A stretch of DNA of 64,000 nt from Planctomycetota bacterium (lineage in GTDB: Bacteria; Planctomycetota; UBA1135; JACQFD01), in assembly GCA_016792805.1 (NCBI GenBank), contig JAEUHX010000021.1:1-64000 (forward strand), in the 5' to 3' direction. Both the position numbers and the translations under genes were made by a program. The notes below the pieces were generated by a model that was not told the origin of the DNA, made no database searches, and worked only from the letters and a program-made list of their open reading frames with translations. Of the stretch, positions 52,715 to 61,485 are shown in pieces (the first letter of the stretch is position 1; the number at the start of each line of letters is the position of its first letter).

Positions 52715-53595
52715 GCGTCGGACTCAAAACGAAGCTTGAGGAGTGTGATCGCCTACTCAAAGAGGTCACAAACTGGCTTAAGAAAGATGGCGGCACGTCC
52801 CATCAGTCCGGGAGCAAAGGCGACATCGTCGATCTCGGAGTTCGAATTGAAGATTTTTCCAAGGTCATCCCACACCTGATAGCTCAACTCAGCATCCGGG
52901 AGAGTGGGCGTAAGTTGCTCGGCAAGATTTCAGAGTGTTCGTTTGAAGACGAGAAGAAAGAGATTCATATGATCGACGCCGAATGTCGGATCAAGGTCGC
53001 CGAAGCTCGACATGTCGTTCTCTCCTCCTATCTTTCTACAGCATGCGCACTCGCCGATCGCATCGCGTTGTTCGCAGCAAATGCGTACTGCAAGAAATCT
53101 ATCGATCAACTTAGTAAATCGCTCAATCTAGTAGGTTTTGTAAGCAATGGCAATGATTGCGACCTCTCCCACCCGATTTACACGCTTCTTCGAGGACAAT
53201 ATGGATATCCGATTGGATTCCTATATAAACTGAGGAATCGATTCGTACATGAACACTGTCAAGAATTCTTCAGGATTAACGTCCCATTCAAAATAAGAGA
53301 AGATAGCCTTCAGCTGATAGAATCCGAGTGCTCGACGGATCTCAAGATCAGATTCACTCAATGTCGGAATGAATTACCGCCCGACGCTAGGCGACAGTGC
53401 GATCTTCTGAGAATCCTCGATTGGTGTGTCGGTGAGGTCGACGACGTCTCTGGGATGCTTGCCATATCGACGGCACATGCACTGCGCGGACTCATCGGCT
53501 CAGCTGGCGGGTATCTAGAATTCAAGTCCGAGCCGATGAAGGATCTTGGCGAAGAGAGCCGCCGCGGGTTGATCGGAAGCGACCCCGGAAGCTGA
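52711..53595 (+). CDS. partner protein with HEPN-like RxxxxH motif
   Basis: 294 residues, almost entirely predicted-helical, AT-rich coding like the preceding gene and overlapping it by 4 bases. The sequence YKLRNRFVHEH near residues 172-182 contains R175-x4-H180, the metal-independent RNase motif of HEPN domains, and sits in a Tyr/Arg-rich helix as expected. I do not recognise a named family; Cthe_2314-type HEPN proteins look vaguely similar. Tight coupling to a nuclease-NTPase suggests a second effector, or an adaptor of a two-gene anti-phage unit. This is inferred from motif and context only. Confidence 0.75.
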   Translation: MSVGLKTKLEECDRLLKEVTNWLKKDGGTSHQSGSKGDIVDLGVRIEDFSKVIPHLIAQLSIRESGRKLLGKISECSFEDEKKEIHMIDAECRIKVAEARHVVLSSYLSTACALADRIALFAANAYCKKSIDQLSKSLNLVGFVSNGNDCDLSHPIYTLLRGQYGYPIGFLYKLRNRFVHEHCQEFFRINVPFKIREDSLQLIESECSTDLKIRFTQCRNELPPDARRQCDLLRILDWCVGEVDDVSGMLAISTAHALRGLIGSAGGYLEFKSEPMKDLGEESRRGLIGSDPGS

Positions 53596-53600
53596 CTTTC

Positions 53601-56189
53601 TCAAGGAGCCGACGAGTCAGCTTCCGGCGCGGCGCCCATCGGCTTACCCTTTAGCGCGCCCTTCAGGATGTCCTGCTTGCGCGCGGCCCATTCCTCGGGG
53701 GTCACCAGGATGCGGCGCACCTTGCTGCCCTCGTAGGCGGACACAATTCCAAGCGCAGCCATCGCGTCAATAATCCGCGTGGCGCGGTTGTAACCAATCG
53801 AGAAGGCGCGCTGCAGGTGGCTCGCAGCGGCGCGATTCGCCTGGAGCGTCTCCTCGACCGCGCGGTCGAAAAGTGCATCTTTGGCGCCGCTCTCGAAGCT
53901 CGCCTCGACAGGCGCCTCGCCATCGTCGCCGCCCGACTCGGGCGCATCTTTGATCTGCACCAATCGGATGTCGTACTGCGGCTCCGCCAGCGAGCGCGCA
54001 TGCTTCACGAGACGATCGATCTCTTCGTCGCCCACCCAGGTGCCCTGGGCTCGAATAAACTTATCGGTGCCCGGCGGCTTGTAGAGGAAATCGCCCTTGC
54101 CGAGCAGATCTTCCGCGCCGATCTGATCGAGGATGACGCGCGAGTCGTTGCCTTGCGCCGTCTGGAACGCGATGCGCGTCGGCAGGTTGGCCTTGATGGT
54201 GCCTGTGATCACGTTCACAGAAGGACGCTGCGTCGCCAGGATCAGATGGATTCCGACCGCGCGCGACTTTTGTGCGATTCGCGTGATGCGGTCCTCCATG
54301 TCCTTCTTGGCCTGCACCATGAGATCGTTCATCTCGTCGACAACGACGACCAGATACGGCAGCCGCAGGCGCGTCTCCTCGGGATCATAATTTTCGCCGA
54401 AGCGCTCCTTGAGCTCCCTCTTCGAGATAGCATTGAAGTCACTAATCTTCCGCACGCCCGCCTGCGCCAGCAGCGTGTAGCGCTCCTCCATCTCGGCGAT
54501 CACCCAATCGAGCACGATCGGCACCTTGCGCGCCACCGTCACAATAGGGCACATGAGGTGCGGCACGCCGTCGTACTTCGCGAACTCCACCTGCTTCGGA
54601 TCGACGAGGATGAGCTTCACCTCGTCGGGCGTGCGCGCCAGCAGCACCGAGCACAGAATGGCGTTCAAGCAAGCGCTCTTGCCGGATCCGGTCTGTCCGG
54701 CAATCAACAAATGCGGCATCTCGGTCACGTCTTCGACGACCGAGCGATTCATCACGTCGCGGCCGAGGTAGAGCGGCACTGCGGCCTTCACCTTGTTCGG
54801 CGGAGTCTCATCCAACAATTCCCGCAGGCGGACGAACTCGCGGCGCCCGTTCGGAATCTCCACACCGACCGTCGACTTCCCCGGGATCGGATACACAAAT
54901 CGGACGCCACCCGACTTGAGCCTGATCGCGAGGTCGTACCGGCGCGCCGTGAGCGTATTCACAGTGACGCCTTCGCCGAGCTCCATCTCGAAGAGTGTGA
55001 CGGCCGGGCCGCGCGACGCGCTCACGACTTTCACGTCGATGCCGAAGGAGCGCATGACCTGCTCAATGCGCTCCGCCATCGCCTGCATCTCGTCGTTGGC
55101 ATCCACGAGGCGCACTTTTTTGGCCTCATCCAACAATTTCGTTTCCGGCAGCTTGTACTCGGGCGCCGGGAACGGGAGCTTCGGCGACGGATCGTCTTTC
55201 TTCTTGCGGGGCGGCTTCGGGGCGGCGCTCTTCGGCGCGCCCGGCAGGCCGAGCCCTTCGCTGAACTCGCCGACGGGCTCCAGATCCGCCTCATCGTCGA
55301 CGCCAGCGGCGCCCGATTTGTTGGATGCACTCGCAGCTTCGGCCTCCGCCTTCGAGCCGCCGCGCGGGAGGATCACCACACTTTCACTCTTGGGGGCGTC
55401 GGCCTTGCTGCCACTCGAGCTGTCGGACCCGCCGATCTCAAAGCGCGGCCGCTCCGGAGACGCGCCGCCGCTAGCGCCATCTGTAATTTTGATCTTCGGC
55501 GCCTTCGGCTTCCCACGCAGCGCGCCCGGCACCAGCGCCAGCAGCCGCGCTTTCCAGCCGTCGGCTTGACGGACTTCGACAGCGCGGTCGCGCGCCTCGC
55601 CGGCAGCCGCCTTCACACCGCGTGTCGCCTCCCGCAGAAGAGGCACAAATGCGAAGTCTGTCGCCAGCGTGAACGCGATGGCGCACAAGACAAAAAGCAC
55701 CAAATAGGTGCCGAGGGAGCCGAGGGCCGCCGCGATCCGTGGCGTCAACGAGTGGCCGAGCAGCCCTCCGCCGATGTCGTCGCCCGCGCCGCCTCGGCGC
55801 AGCTCAAGAAACACGGCCGACCCGAAGGTCAAGACTCCGACGCCGAAGGCCTTCACCACCGCCGACTCGACGCGCCCACGCAGAAACAGTATCAACGACC
55901 AAACGGCCGCGAACAGGAGCGGCACGTAGGCCGCCTTGCCAAAAATCACAAATGCCGTACGCGCCAGCACCTGGCCAATCCAGCCGCAGACATTCTTGCC
56001 GGCGGCAGCCTGGCGATACTCCACGTCATAAGTGGCAAGCGCCGCCAGCAGGAAGACGCAGGCGCCGATCGACACCAACGCCACGGCCTCGCGCATCCGG
56101 TGCGGAAGCTCCTCGGGAGTGGAAGCGCGCCGCGCCCCCGCGGCGTTCACCGGATTGTTGCTTTCGTTTTGTGCAACTGTCGTCGCCAT
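53601..56189 (-). CDS. ftsK: DNA translocase FtsK/SpoIIIE
   Basis: 862 residues from the ATG. Four N-terminal membrane helices (about residues 25-190) anchor it at the septum. A charged Pro/Lys-rich linker follows to about residue 390, then the alpha/beta motor with Walker A GQTGSGKS and Walker B LVVVVDEMND. The C-terminal winged-helix gamma domain follows (FSIGYNRATRIIDAMAALGIV, normally binding KOPS). It moves chromosome dimers at division. A GTG 13 codons in, overlapping the coaB stop by 4 bases (GTGA), is an alternative start and matches the coupling used by the neighbouring genes. Confidence 0.95.
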   Translation of the reverse strand: MATTVAQNESNNPVNAAGARRASTPEELPHRMREAVALVSIGACVFLLAALATYDVEYRQAAAGKNVCGWIGQVLARTAFVIFGKAAYVPLLFAAVWSLILFLRGRVESAVVKAFGVGVLTFGSAVFLELRRGGAGDDIGGGLLGHSLTPRIAAALGSLGTYLVLFVLCAIAFTLATDFAFVPLLREATRGVKAAAGEARDRAVEVRQADGWKARLLALVPGALRGKPKAPKIKITDGASGGASPERPRFEIGGSDSSSGSKADAPKSESVVILPRGGSKAEAEAASASNKSGAAGVDDEADLEPVGEFSEGLGLPGAPKSAAPKPPRKKKDDPSPKLPFPAPEYKLPETKLLDEAKKVRLVDANDEMQAMAERIEQVMRSFGIDVKVVSASRGPAVTLFEMELGEGVTVNTLTARRYDLAIRLKSGGVRFVYPIPGKSTVGVEIPNGRREFVRLRELLDETPPNKVKAAVPLYLGRDVMNRSVVEDVTEMPHLLIAGQTGSGKSACLNAILCSVLLARTPDEVKLILVDPKQVEFAKYDGVPHLMCPIVTVARKVPIVLDWVIAEMEERYTLLAQAGVRKISDFNAISKRELKERFGENYDPEETRLRLPYLVVVVDEMNDLMVQAKKDMEDRITRIAQKSRAVGIHLILATQRPSVNVITGTIKANLPTRIAFQTAQGNDSRVILDQIGAEDLLGKGDFLYKPPGTDKFIRAQGTWVGDEEIDRLVKHARSLAEPQYDIRLVQIKDAPESGGDDGEAPVEASFESGAKDALFDRAVEETLQANRAAASHLQRAFSIGYNRATRIIDAMAALGIVSAYEGSKVRRILVTPEEWAARKQDILKGALKGKPMGAAPEADSSAP

Positions 56190-56851
56190 CGTTCGAGTGC
56201 GAGGGCGACGAGCTGCCCGCCGATGCGGGACTTTTCCGCTCGGATCGAGATCCGTTCGCCATCGCGAGCCAGCACGGTGACGTCCGCCCGGGTCGCATTC
56301 AACGCCGAAGGGCCGTTGAGGACGACGAAGTCGAGGTTCTTCTCCCGCAGCTTGAAAAGCGCATTGCGCACGCCGTCGGCCGCTTCGAGCGCGAATCCGA
56401 CCAGGAGCTGCCGCTGGTGCTTGCGCTGGCCGCACTCCCACAAGATGTCGGGATTGGGCACGAGTTCGAGGACGAGCGCGCCGCCGCGCGCGGCGAGGTC
56501 GCGCTTCTTGAGCTTCCCTCGGACGAAGCGCGCCGGGCGGAAGTCGGAGACGGCCGCCACATGAAATGCGAGGTCGCAGCCGCGGAACGCCGGCAGCGCC
56601 GCCGCCCGCATCTGCCGAGCCGTCTCGACGCGGTGCACCGTCAGCCGCGCCCCTCGGGGTGCCGGCGGCGGCGCGAGATCGACGGGACCCGTCACGAGGT
56701 CGACGTCGCAGCCAGCCGCCAACGCCGCCGCCGCCACGGCATAGCCCATGCGCCCGCTGGATCGATTGGTGAGGTAGCGAACGCGATCGATCGGCTCGCG
56801 CGTCGGCCCCGCCGTCACGAGCACGCGCGGCCGGCGCAGCGACGCACTCAC
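56147..56851 (-). CDS. coaB: phosphopantothenate-cysteine ligase domain protein (CoaB), separate gene
   Basis: 234 residues from a GTG that overlaps the coaC stop by 4 bases. Family features are VLVTAGPTREPIDRVRYLTNRSSGRMGYA, LAFHVAAVSDFRPA, and the K-x-K-K region KLKKRD, used by CoaB to couple cysteine to 4'-phosphopantothenate with CTP. Most bacteria fuse CoaB to CoaC in one Dfp protein; here the domains are two genes joined by a GTGA overlap. The long upstream frame reads through coaC on another frame, so the start is fixed by the family and the overlap. Confidence 0.93.
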   Translation of the reverse strand: MSASLRRPRVLVTAGPTREPIDRVRYLTNRSSGRMGYAVAAAALAAGCDVDLVTGPVDLAPPPAPRGARLTVHRVETARQMRAAALPAFRGCDLAFHVAAVSDFRPARFVRGKLKKRDLAARGGALVLELVPNPDILWECGQRKHQRQLLVGFALEAADGVRNALFKLREKNLDFVVLNGPSALNATRADVTVLARDGERISIRAEKSRIGGQLVALALERWRRQLHKTKATIR

Positions 56852-57408
56852 GAAAGCCCGAGCTTCGCCCGCGCGAAGCTCACCAATGTGGCGGGCTCCA
56901 CAAGCCGCCCCGAGCCGGGGACGCCGCAGGCGGTCCATCCCGCGTCGGGACCGAGGATCTCGTAGCCATATCCGCGAAGCTTCTCGACGTTCGCGCGCAC
57001 CGCCGGTGCCGCCCACATGTTGGGATTCATGGCGGGCGCGATCGCCTTCGGCGTGCGCGCATCCATCACGAGGGCCGCCGTCGAAAGCAAATCATCGGCG
57101 AGACCGTTGGCGAGGCGCCCGAGGGTGCTGGCGGAGGCCGGGGCCACAAGAAACAAATCGGCCGTCTGCGCGAGGTCGATGTGGAGCATCGGTGACTCGG
57201 CGTCGTCGGCAAACTCCGTGACCGACGCCGGAATGCCGGTGATCGCGCGGAACAGTTGCGGGGCCACGAGCTTCGCGGCCGATTCTGTGAGCACCGTGCG
57301 GACGGCGACTCCCATCTGAGTGAGCTTAGAGGCGACATCGCACGCTTTGTAGACGGCGACGCTGCCGCTCACGCCCAGAACCACACATTTCTTATCGCGG
57401 TAGACCAT
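56848..57408 (-). CDS. coaC: phosphopantothenoylcysteine decarboxylase (CoaC), separate gene
   Basis: 186 residues. This is an FMN-dependent flavoprotein with VLGVSGSVAVYKACDVASKL at the start, LVAPASASTLGRLANGLADDLL, the PAMNPNMWAAPAV motif (PxMNxxMW), and the ACGVPGSGRL loop with the catalytic cysteine. It decarboxylates 4'-phosphopantothenoylcysteine in coenzyme A synthesis. It begins 4 bases after gmk and overlaps coaB by 4 bases. Confidence 0.95.
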   Translation of the reverse strand: MVYRDKKCVVLGVSGSVAVYKACDVASKLTQMGVAVRTVLTESAAKLVAPQLFRAITGIPASVTEFADDAESPMLHIDLAQTADLFLVAPASASTLGRLANGLADDLLSTAALVMDARTPKAIAPAMNPNMWAAPAVRANVEKLRGYGYEILGPDAGWTACGVPGSGRLVEPATLVSFARAKLGLS

Positions 57409-57412
57409 CGGC

Positions 57413-58006
57413 TCACTTCGCTCCCGGGACCGCTCGCGGCGGCCCCAATCCGAGGAGCCGCGCCGCTTCGGCGACGGCCCGCTCAAGCTGATCGTTGACC
57501 ACCACAAATTGATAGCGCGCCGCCTGCTTGATCTCCTCGCGAGCGCGCCGCAGGCGCCGCTCGACGTCGGAGCTTCCTTCCGTGGCGCGCGCACGCAGGC
57601 GCGCCTCGAGCGCCTCGAAGCTCGGCACAGCGATGAAAAGGCTCGAGTGCTCGATGCCCGTCTCGCGAATCTGGTCGGCGCCCTGTGTGTCGATCTCGAG
57701 GATCAGGACGGCGCCGCGGGCGAGAGGCTCCTCGACGGAGCGCCGCGGCGTGCCATACAAATTTCCGTGGACGCGCGCGTGCTCAAGAAACTCATTGGCG
57801 ACGAGCCGGCGCTCGAATTCGTCTTTTGAGAGAAAATAATAATCGAATCCGTCGCGCTCGCCCGTGCGCGGCGCGCGCGTCGTGGCCGTCACAACATATT
57901 CGCAGCCGAAATCCCGCTCGAGCCGATCACAAATCGTGGTCTTTCCGCTGCCCGACGGCCCCGACACCACGATCAATCGTCCTTTCTGTGGTGTCACGCC
58001 GGTCAC
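57413..58006 (-). CDS. gmk: guanylate kinase
   Basis: 197 residues. P-loop GPSGSGKTT near residue 16; GMP-binding residues in TTRAPRTGERDGFDYYFLS; NLYGTPRRSVEE; ILEIDTQGA; and the lid with RLRRAREEI. It makes GDP from GMP. The start overlaps the yicC stop by 4 bases. In many bacteria rpoZ follows gmk; here coaC follows directly and no rpoZ is seen. Confidence 0.96.
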   Translation of the reverse strand: MTGVTPQKGRLIVVSGPSGSGKTTICDRLERDFGCEYVVTATTRAPRTGERDGFDYYFLSKDEFERRLVANEFLEHARVHGNLYGTPRRSVEEPLARGAVLILEIDTQGADQIRETGIEHSSLFIAVPSFEALEARLRARATEGSSDVERRLRRAREEIKQAARYQFVVVNDQLERAVAEAARLLGLGPPRAVPGAK

Positions 58007-58935
58007 TCCAGATTGGCAACCTGCTCGCGAACGCGCTCGAGCTCCGCCTTCAGCGCGATGACATGCTTCGAGATCTCGGCGTCGGCCGACTTGGACCCGG
58101 TCGTGTTCACTTCCCGCAGCATCTCCTGCGTAAGGAATTCGAATCGCCGACCCACCGGCTCGCCGCGGCCAAGCAGCACGTCGGCCTCATCGAGGTGGAC
58201 GCGCAGGCGAGCGAGCTCTTCGGTGACATCGGTGCGGTCAGCGAGGAGCGCAATCTCGCGCGCGAGGTCTTCGTCGCGCACCCTCGTCTCGGCGCCGCCG
58301 AGAAGCTCCGCGAGGCGCTTGCGCAGGCGCGCGTGGTGCTCCTTCACGACGGCCGGCGTGCGCGCTGCGATCGCCGCCGACATCTGTCGCATCTCGGAAA
58401 TGTGCTTTCGAAGCTCGGCGGCGAGGGCCGCGCCCTCACGCGCTCTCGAAACCACTAATTCATCGACGGCGGCGCCGACGGCTCCCAGCACCGACTCGCG
58501 CACCGAATCATCGAGCGCGCCGCCGGCGCGGCCATTGGTAAACACGCCCGGGGCCGCAAGCACGTCGGAGAGGCTCACATCCGCGCGCACGCGAAGATCC
58601 TTGGCGAGCTTGCGCAGCGCGGCGGCCACCGCCTTCGCGTGCGCCGCATCCACGATTGTCTCCGCTGTCTCCTGCTTGCGCCGAAGCTGGATTTGTACGG
58701 TCACAGATCCGCGCTGGAGCTTCGATCGCAGGAGCGTCTCGATGTCCGGCTCGAGCGCAGCGAGATCGCTCGGGCAGCGGAGCTGGAGCGATAAGTAACG
58801 ATGGTTGACGGAACGTGCTTCCACCTCGAGCGCGAGCCCGCGATGCTCGGCGCGGGCGGAGCCATAGCCCGTCATCGAGCGCGGGGCATCGCTCGTTCGT
58901 TTCGCGGGCTCCGGGCGGCGCGCTTTGGGGCTCAA
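58003..58935 (-). CDS. yicC: YicC-family endoribonuclease
   Basis: 310 residues. It has the conserved start [12 protein letters not shown], the region [11 protein letters not shown], and the C-terminal block [51 protein letters not shown], nearly invariant in YicC/YloC proteins, which are described as endoribonucleases with a DUF1732 C-terminus. The start has about 20 extra basic residues. It is coupled to gmk by a 4-base overlap. Confidence 0.95.
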   Translation of the reverse strand: [310 protein letters not shown]

Positions 58936-58966
58936 GCGATCGGCGCGGAGGAGGCGCTTCGAGAAG

Positions 58967-59296
58967 TTACTTCCCGGGGCTCGGCACGTTCGGTGCCTGA
59001 GCGCCGCCCGGGATTTCGGGCGCCGTCACGGCCGGCTTCTCTTTGAGACTGCCGAACCCAGCCGAGCCCTGGCCGGCCACGAGGTGGTGACCAACCGCCG
59101 TGAGAATCCAAACGGCGGCCAGCGCCCAGGTGACTTTGTTGGCACCGCTCGCCTTGTGGCCGAACGTCTCGCCGCCCATGCCACCGAAGGCCTCGCTCAG
59201 GCCGCCCCCCTTCGACTCCTGGATCAAAATGATCCCAATGAGCAGAAGGCTCGAAAGAGCGAAGAGGCCCGTGAGAATGAACAGAAGGATCGACAT
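58967..59296 (-). CDS. secG: preprotein translocase subunit SecG
   Basis: 109 residues. Two membrane helices (residues about 3-25 and 55-75) flank the SecG loop GIILIQESKGGGLSEAFGG. A Pro/Gly-rich tail follows. It is an accessory subunit of SecYEG. It lies 51 bases after tpiA on the same strand, a common arrangement. Confidence 0.95.
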   Translation of the reverse strand: MSILLFILTGLFALSSLLLIGIILIQESKGGGLSEAFGGMGGETFGHKASGANKVTWALAAVWILTAVGHHLVAGQGSAGFGSLKEKPAVTAPEIPGGAQAPNVPSPGK

Positions 59297-59347
59297 GGAG
59301 GTTCGGTACGTACGAAGTCGGGAATGCTCAACCGTGGCGCGGTCGGG

Positions 59348-60109
59348 CTATCGCTGGGCAGCCTCGAGAATAGGCACGAACTTGCTCGCGTCGAGGCTCG
59401 CGCCGCCGACGAGGGCGCCATCGACGCCCGGCACGGCTAGGAGCGATGCGGCATTGTCGGGGGTGACGCTGCCGCCATAGAGGATGCGCATGGAGTCGGC
59501 GGTGGCTCGGCCGTGGGACGCCGCCAACGCGTTCCGGAGGATCGAATGGACCTCGCCGGCTTGTTCCGGCGTGGCGTTGACACCCGTGCCGATCGCCCAA
59601 ACCGGTTCGTAGGCGAGGGTTACGGACGCAAGCTGGGCGGCCGCGACCGGCGCGAGCCCTTCGCGAAGCTGGCGCAGAACGACGTCGGAGGTCTGGCCGG
59701 CCTTGCGCTCGTCGAGCGTCTCGCCCACGCAGAGGATCGGGTGGAGGCCGATGCCGAGCGCCGTGGCCATCTTCTTGGCAATGATCACATCGGTCTCGCC
59801 GAAAACGTGGCGCCGCTCGCTATGGCCGAGGAGAACGCGGCGCGCACCGAGATCGAGGATCATGGTGGCGCTCACGTCGCCGGTGAACGCCCCTTTGAGC
59901 TCGTGGGAGCAGTTCTGCGCGCCGACGGAGATGCAGCTCCCGGCGCAAGCGTTGACCGCCAGCTCGAGGTACGGGAACGGCGGGAAGACGGCGACGTCGA
60001 AGCCGGGATCGTGGGGCAGCTTGGCGCGAAGCGCCGAGATCAGCCCCGCCGCACCTGCGCGGTCGAGGTTCATCTTCCAGTTGCCGGCGATAAAGCGACG
60101 TCGGGACAT
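59348..60109 (-). CDS. tpiA: triosephosphate isomerase
   Basis: 253 residues from the ATG just before RRRFIAGNWKMN. Catalytic residues are visible: Lys in GNWKMN, His in LLGHSERR, Glu in AYEPVWAIGTG, and the phosphate loop LYGGSV. It interconverts dihydroxyacetone phosphate and glyceraldehyde-3-phosphate. The frame is open upstream, but the family fixes the start. Confidence 0.97.
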   Translation of the reverse strand: MSRRRFIAGNWKMNLDRAGAAGLISALRAKLPHDPGFDVAVFPPFPYLELAVNACAGSCISVGAQNCSHELKGAFTGDVSATMILDLGARRVLLGHSERRHVFGETDVIIAKKMATALGIGLHPILCVGETLDERKAGQTSDVVLRQLREGLAPVAAAQLASVTLAYEPVWAIGTGVNATPEQAGEVHSILRNALAASHGRATADSMRILYGGSVTPDNAASLLAVPGVDGALVGGASLDASKFVPILEAAQR

Positions 60110-60321
60110 TGGGGTCCGGGTCTCGATTTGGGCCGGAGAGTGTAGGGAGAAGGGGCGCAGCCTGCGAGCCCCGGAGGTGGGAGGCGGGTTCAGGCCCCGT
60201 CGGGCAGGTCGGCGCCCGTGAACCATCGGCCCGCGGCTACGCGTACTCTCCAGAGCCTGGGGCCCGCCGACGCCGGCTTGGCAGAATTTGGAACCGGTCG
60301 TTCTCCACCTCTCAATCCGCC

Positions 60322-60711
60322 ATGCATACAGATACCAGCAAGTATAACAATGCTCAGTCGCCGCAAGAGCGGGCGATCTGCCGCCTCCTGGCAGAAGAGA
60401 TCGACCGCGGCTTGCCGGAGGCGGAGAACAAGATCTGGCATGCGCATCCCGTCTGGTTTCTCGACGGCAACCCCGTCGTCGGCTACAGCAAGCTCAAGAC
60501 TTGCATCCGGCTGCTGTTCTGGAGCGGCCAATCGTTTGACGAGGAAGGGCTCACAAAAGAGGGCACCTTTAAGGCCGCGGAGGCGCGATTTGTGGCAGCG
60601 GAGGAGGTCGACGTGAAGAGCCTGCGCCGCTGGCTCAAGAAAGCCCGGGAGATCCAGTGGGATTACAAGAACATCGTGAAGCGCAAAGGCAAGCTCATCC
60701 GGCTCAAGTAA
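60322..60711 (+). CDS. DUF1801-family protein
   Basis: 129 residues from the ATG beginning HTDTSKYNNAQ. The DUF1801 fold is seen in AENKIWHAHPVWFLDGNPVVGY, CIRLLFWSGQSF, and the C-terminal KGKLIRL. It is a small cytoplasmic protein of the YdhG-like superfamily with no known enzymatic role. The longer upstream frame is not protein-like. It stands alone, convergent with the VOC gene. Confidence 0.88.
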   Translation: MHTDTSKYNNAQSPQERAICRLLAEEIDRGLPEAENKIWHAHPVWFLDGNPVVGYSKLKTCIRLLFWSGQSFDEEGLTKEGTFKAAEARFVAAEEVDVKSLRRWLKKAREIQWDYKNIVKRKGKLIRLK

Positions 60712-60740
60712 CATTCTCCTCGTCGAGACGCGCGAGGGTG

Positions 60741-60776
60741 GGCGGCTCCGCCGGAAATTCTGGGGGCGGAGCCGCC
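60741..60776. terminator. hairpin between convergent DUF1801 and VOC genes
   Basis: GGCGGCTCCGCC and GGCGGAGCCGCC form perfect 12-base arms around a 12-base loop, placed about 30 bases from each stop codon. A short T/A-containing stretch follows on each side but no strong U-tract. It is probably a bidirectional terminator. Confidence 0.6.
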
Positions 60777-60805
60777 ATTCTCATGATGGGAGACGGCGAG
60801 CCGAA

Positions 60806-61381
60806 TCAGCGGGCGTCGTAGGCCTGCTGCAGCTTCGCGAGGTCAATTTTCTCCATCTGCATCATCGCCTCGCTGACCCGCTTCACTTTGGCGGGGTCTT
60901 TGTCGGCCATCATTGCGAGAAGCTTGCGCGGTGCGATCTGCCACGAAACTCCAAACTTATCTTTGGTCCAGCCGCATTGACCCTTGCCATCGACAGAGAG
61001 CTTCTTCCAATACTCGTCGATCTCCTGCTGAGTCTCGCATTGCACAAGTAACGACATCGAATCATTGAATCGAGTCGCCGGATTCCCATTGATCGCGAGG
61101 AACTCCTGGCCGGCGATTCGGAATGTCGCCGAAATGAGGCTTCCTTTCGGACCCATGCCGCCTTCGGGCCAGCGCGACTCGGCGAGGATCTTGCCGTCCG
61201 CGAAGACCGAGACGTAGAAACGCACGGCCTCTTCGGCCTCGTTCGGGAACCAGAGTGCAGTAGTAATCTTCGACATGGCGGCAGTCGTCTGCGGCGCGGC
61301 GGGCGATGGAGTGGAATTCGGATTCTGGGAAAGGAAGCTGCCGAGCAGGGTGCTGGCGGCCAGCAGGAGCAAAGTACGCAT
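60806..61381 (-). CDS. exported PhnB-like VOC-family protein
   Basis: 191 residues. A hydrophobic signal-like start (RTLLLLAASTLLGSFLS) is followed by a Pro/Ser linker. Then comes a complete VOC/PhnB-like fold from about residue 37 (KITTALWFPNEAEEAVRFYVSVFADGKILAES, GQEFLAINGNP, CGWTKDKFGVSWQIAPRKL). This matches the '3-demethylubiquinone-9 3-methyltransferase'-named family, whose role is unclear. Export is unusual for the family. An internal Met (MSKITT) would give the normal cytoplasmic form, so the signal peptide is uncertain. It follows the ECF42-type sigma gene and may belong to its operon. Confidence 0.78.
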   Translation of the reverse strand: MRTLLLLAASTLLGSFLSQNPNSTPSPAAPQTTAAMSKITTALWFPNEAEEAVRFYVSVFADGKILAESRWPEGGMGPKGSLISATFRIAGQEFLAINGNPATRFNDSMSLLVQCETQQEIDEYWKKLSVDGKGQCGWTKDKFGVSWQIAPRKLLAMMADKDPAKVKRVSEAMMQMEKIDLAKLQQAYDAR

Positions 61382-61485
61382 TTGTGGAATCTTCGTCGTT
61401 TTGTTCGGCGGCCACCATGGCTGCCGGCATCGAAAAGTCGGAGCGCCGATCGGCCGCTCGACACGGAGCCCATGGAGCCCCTCGC

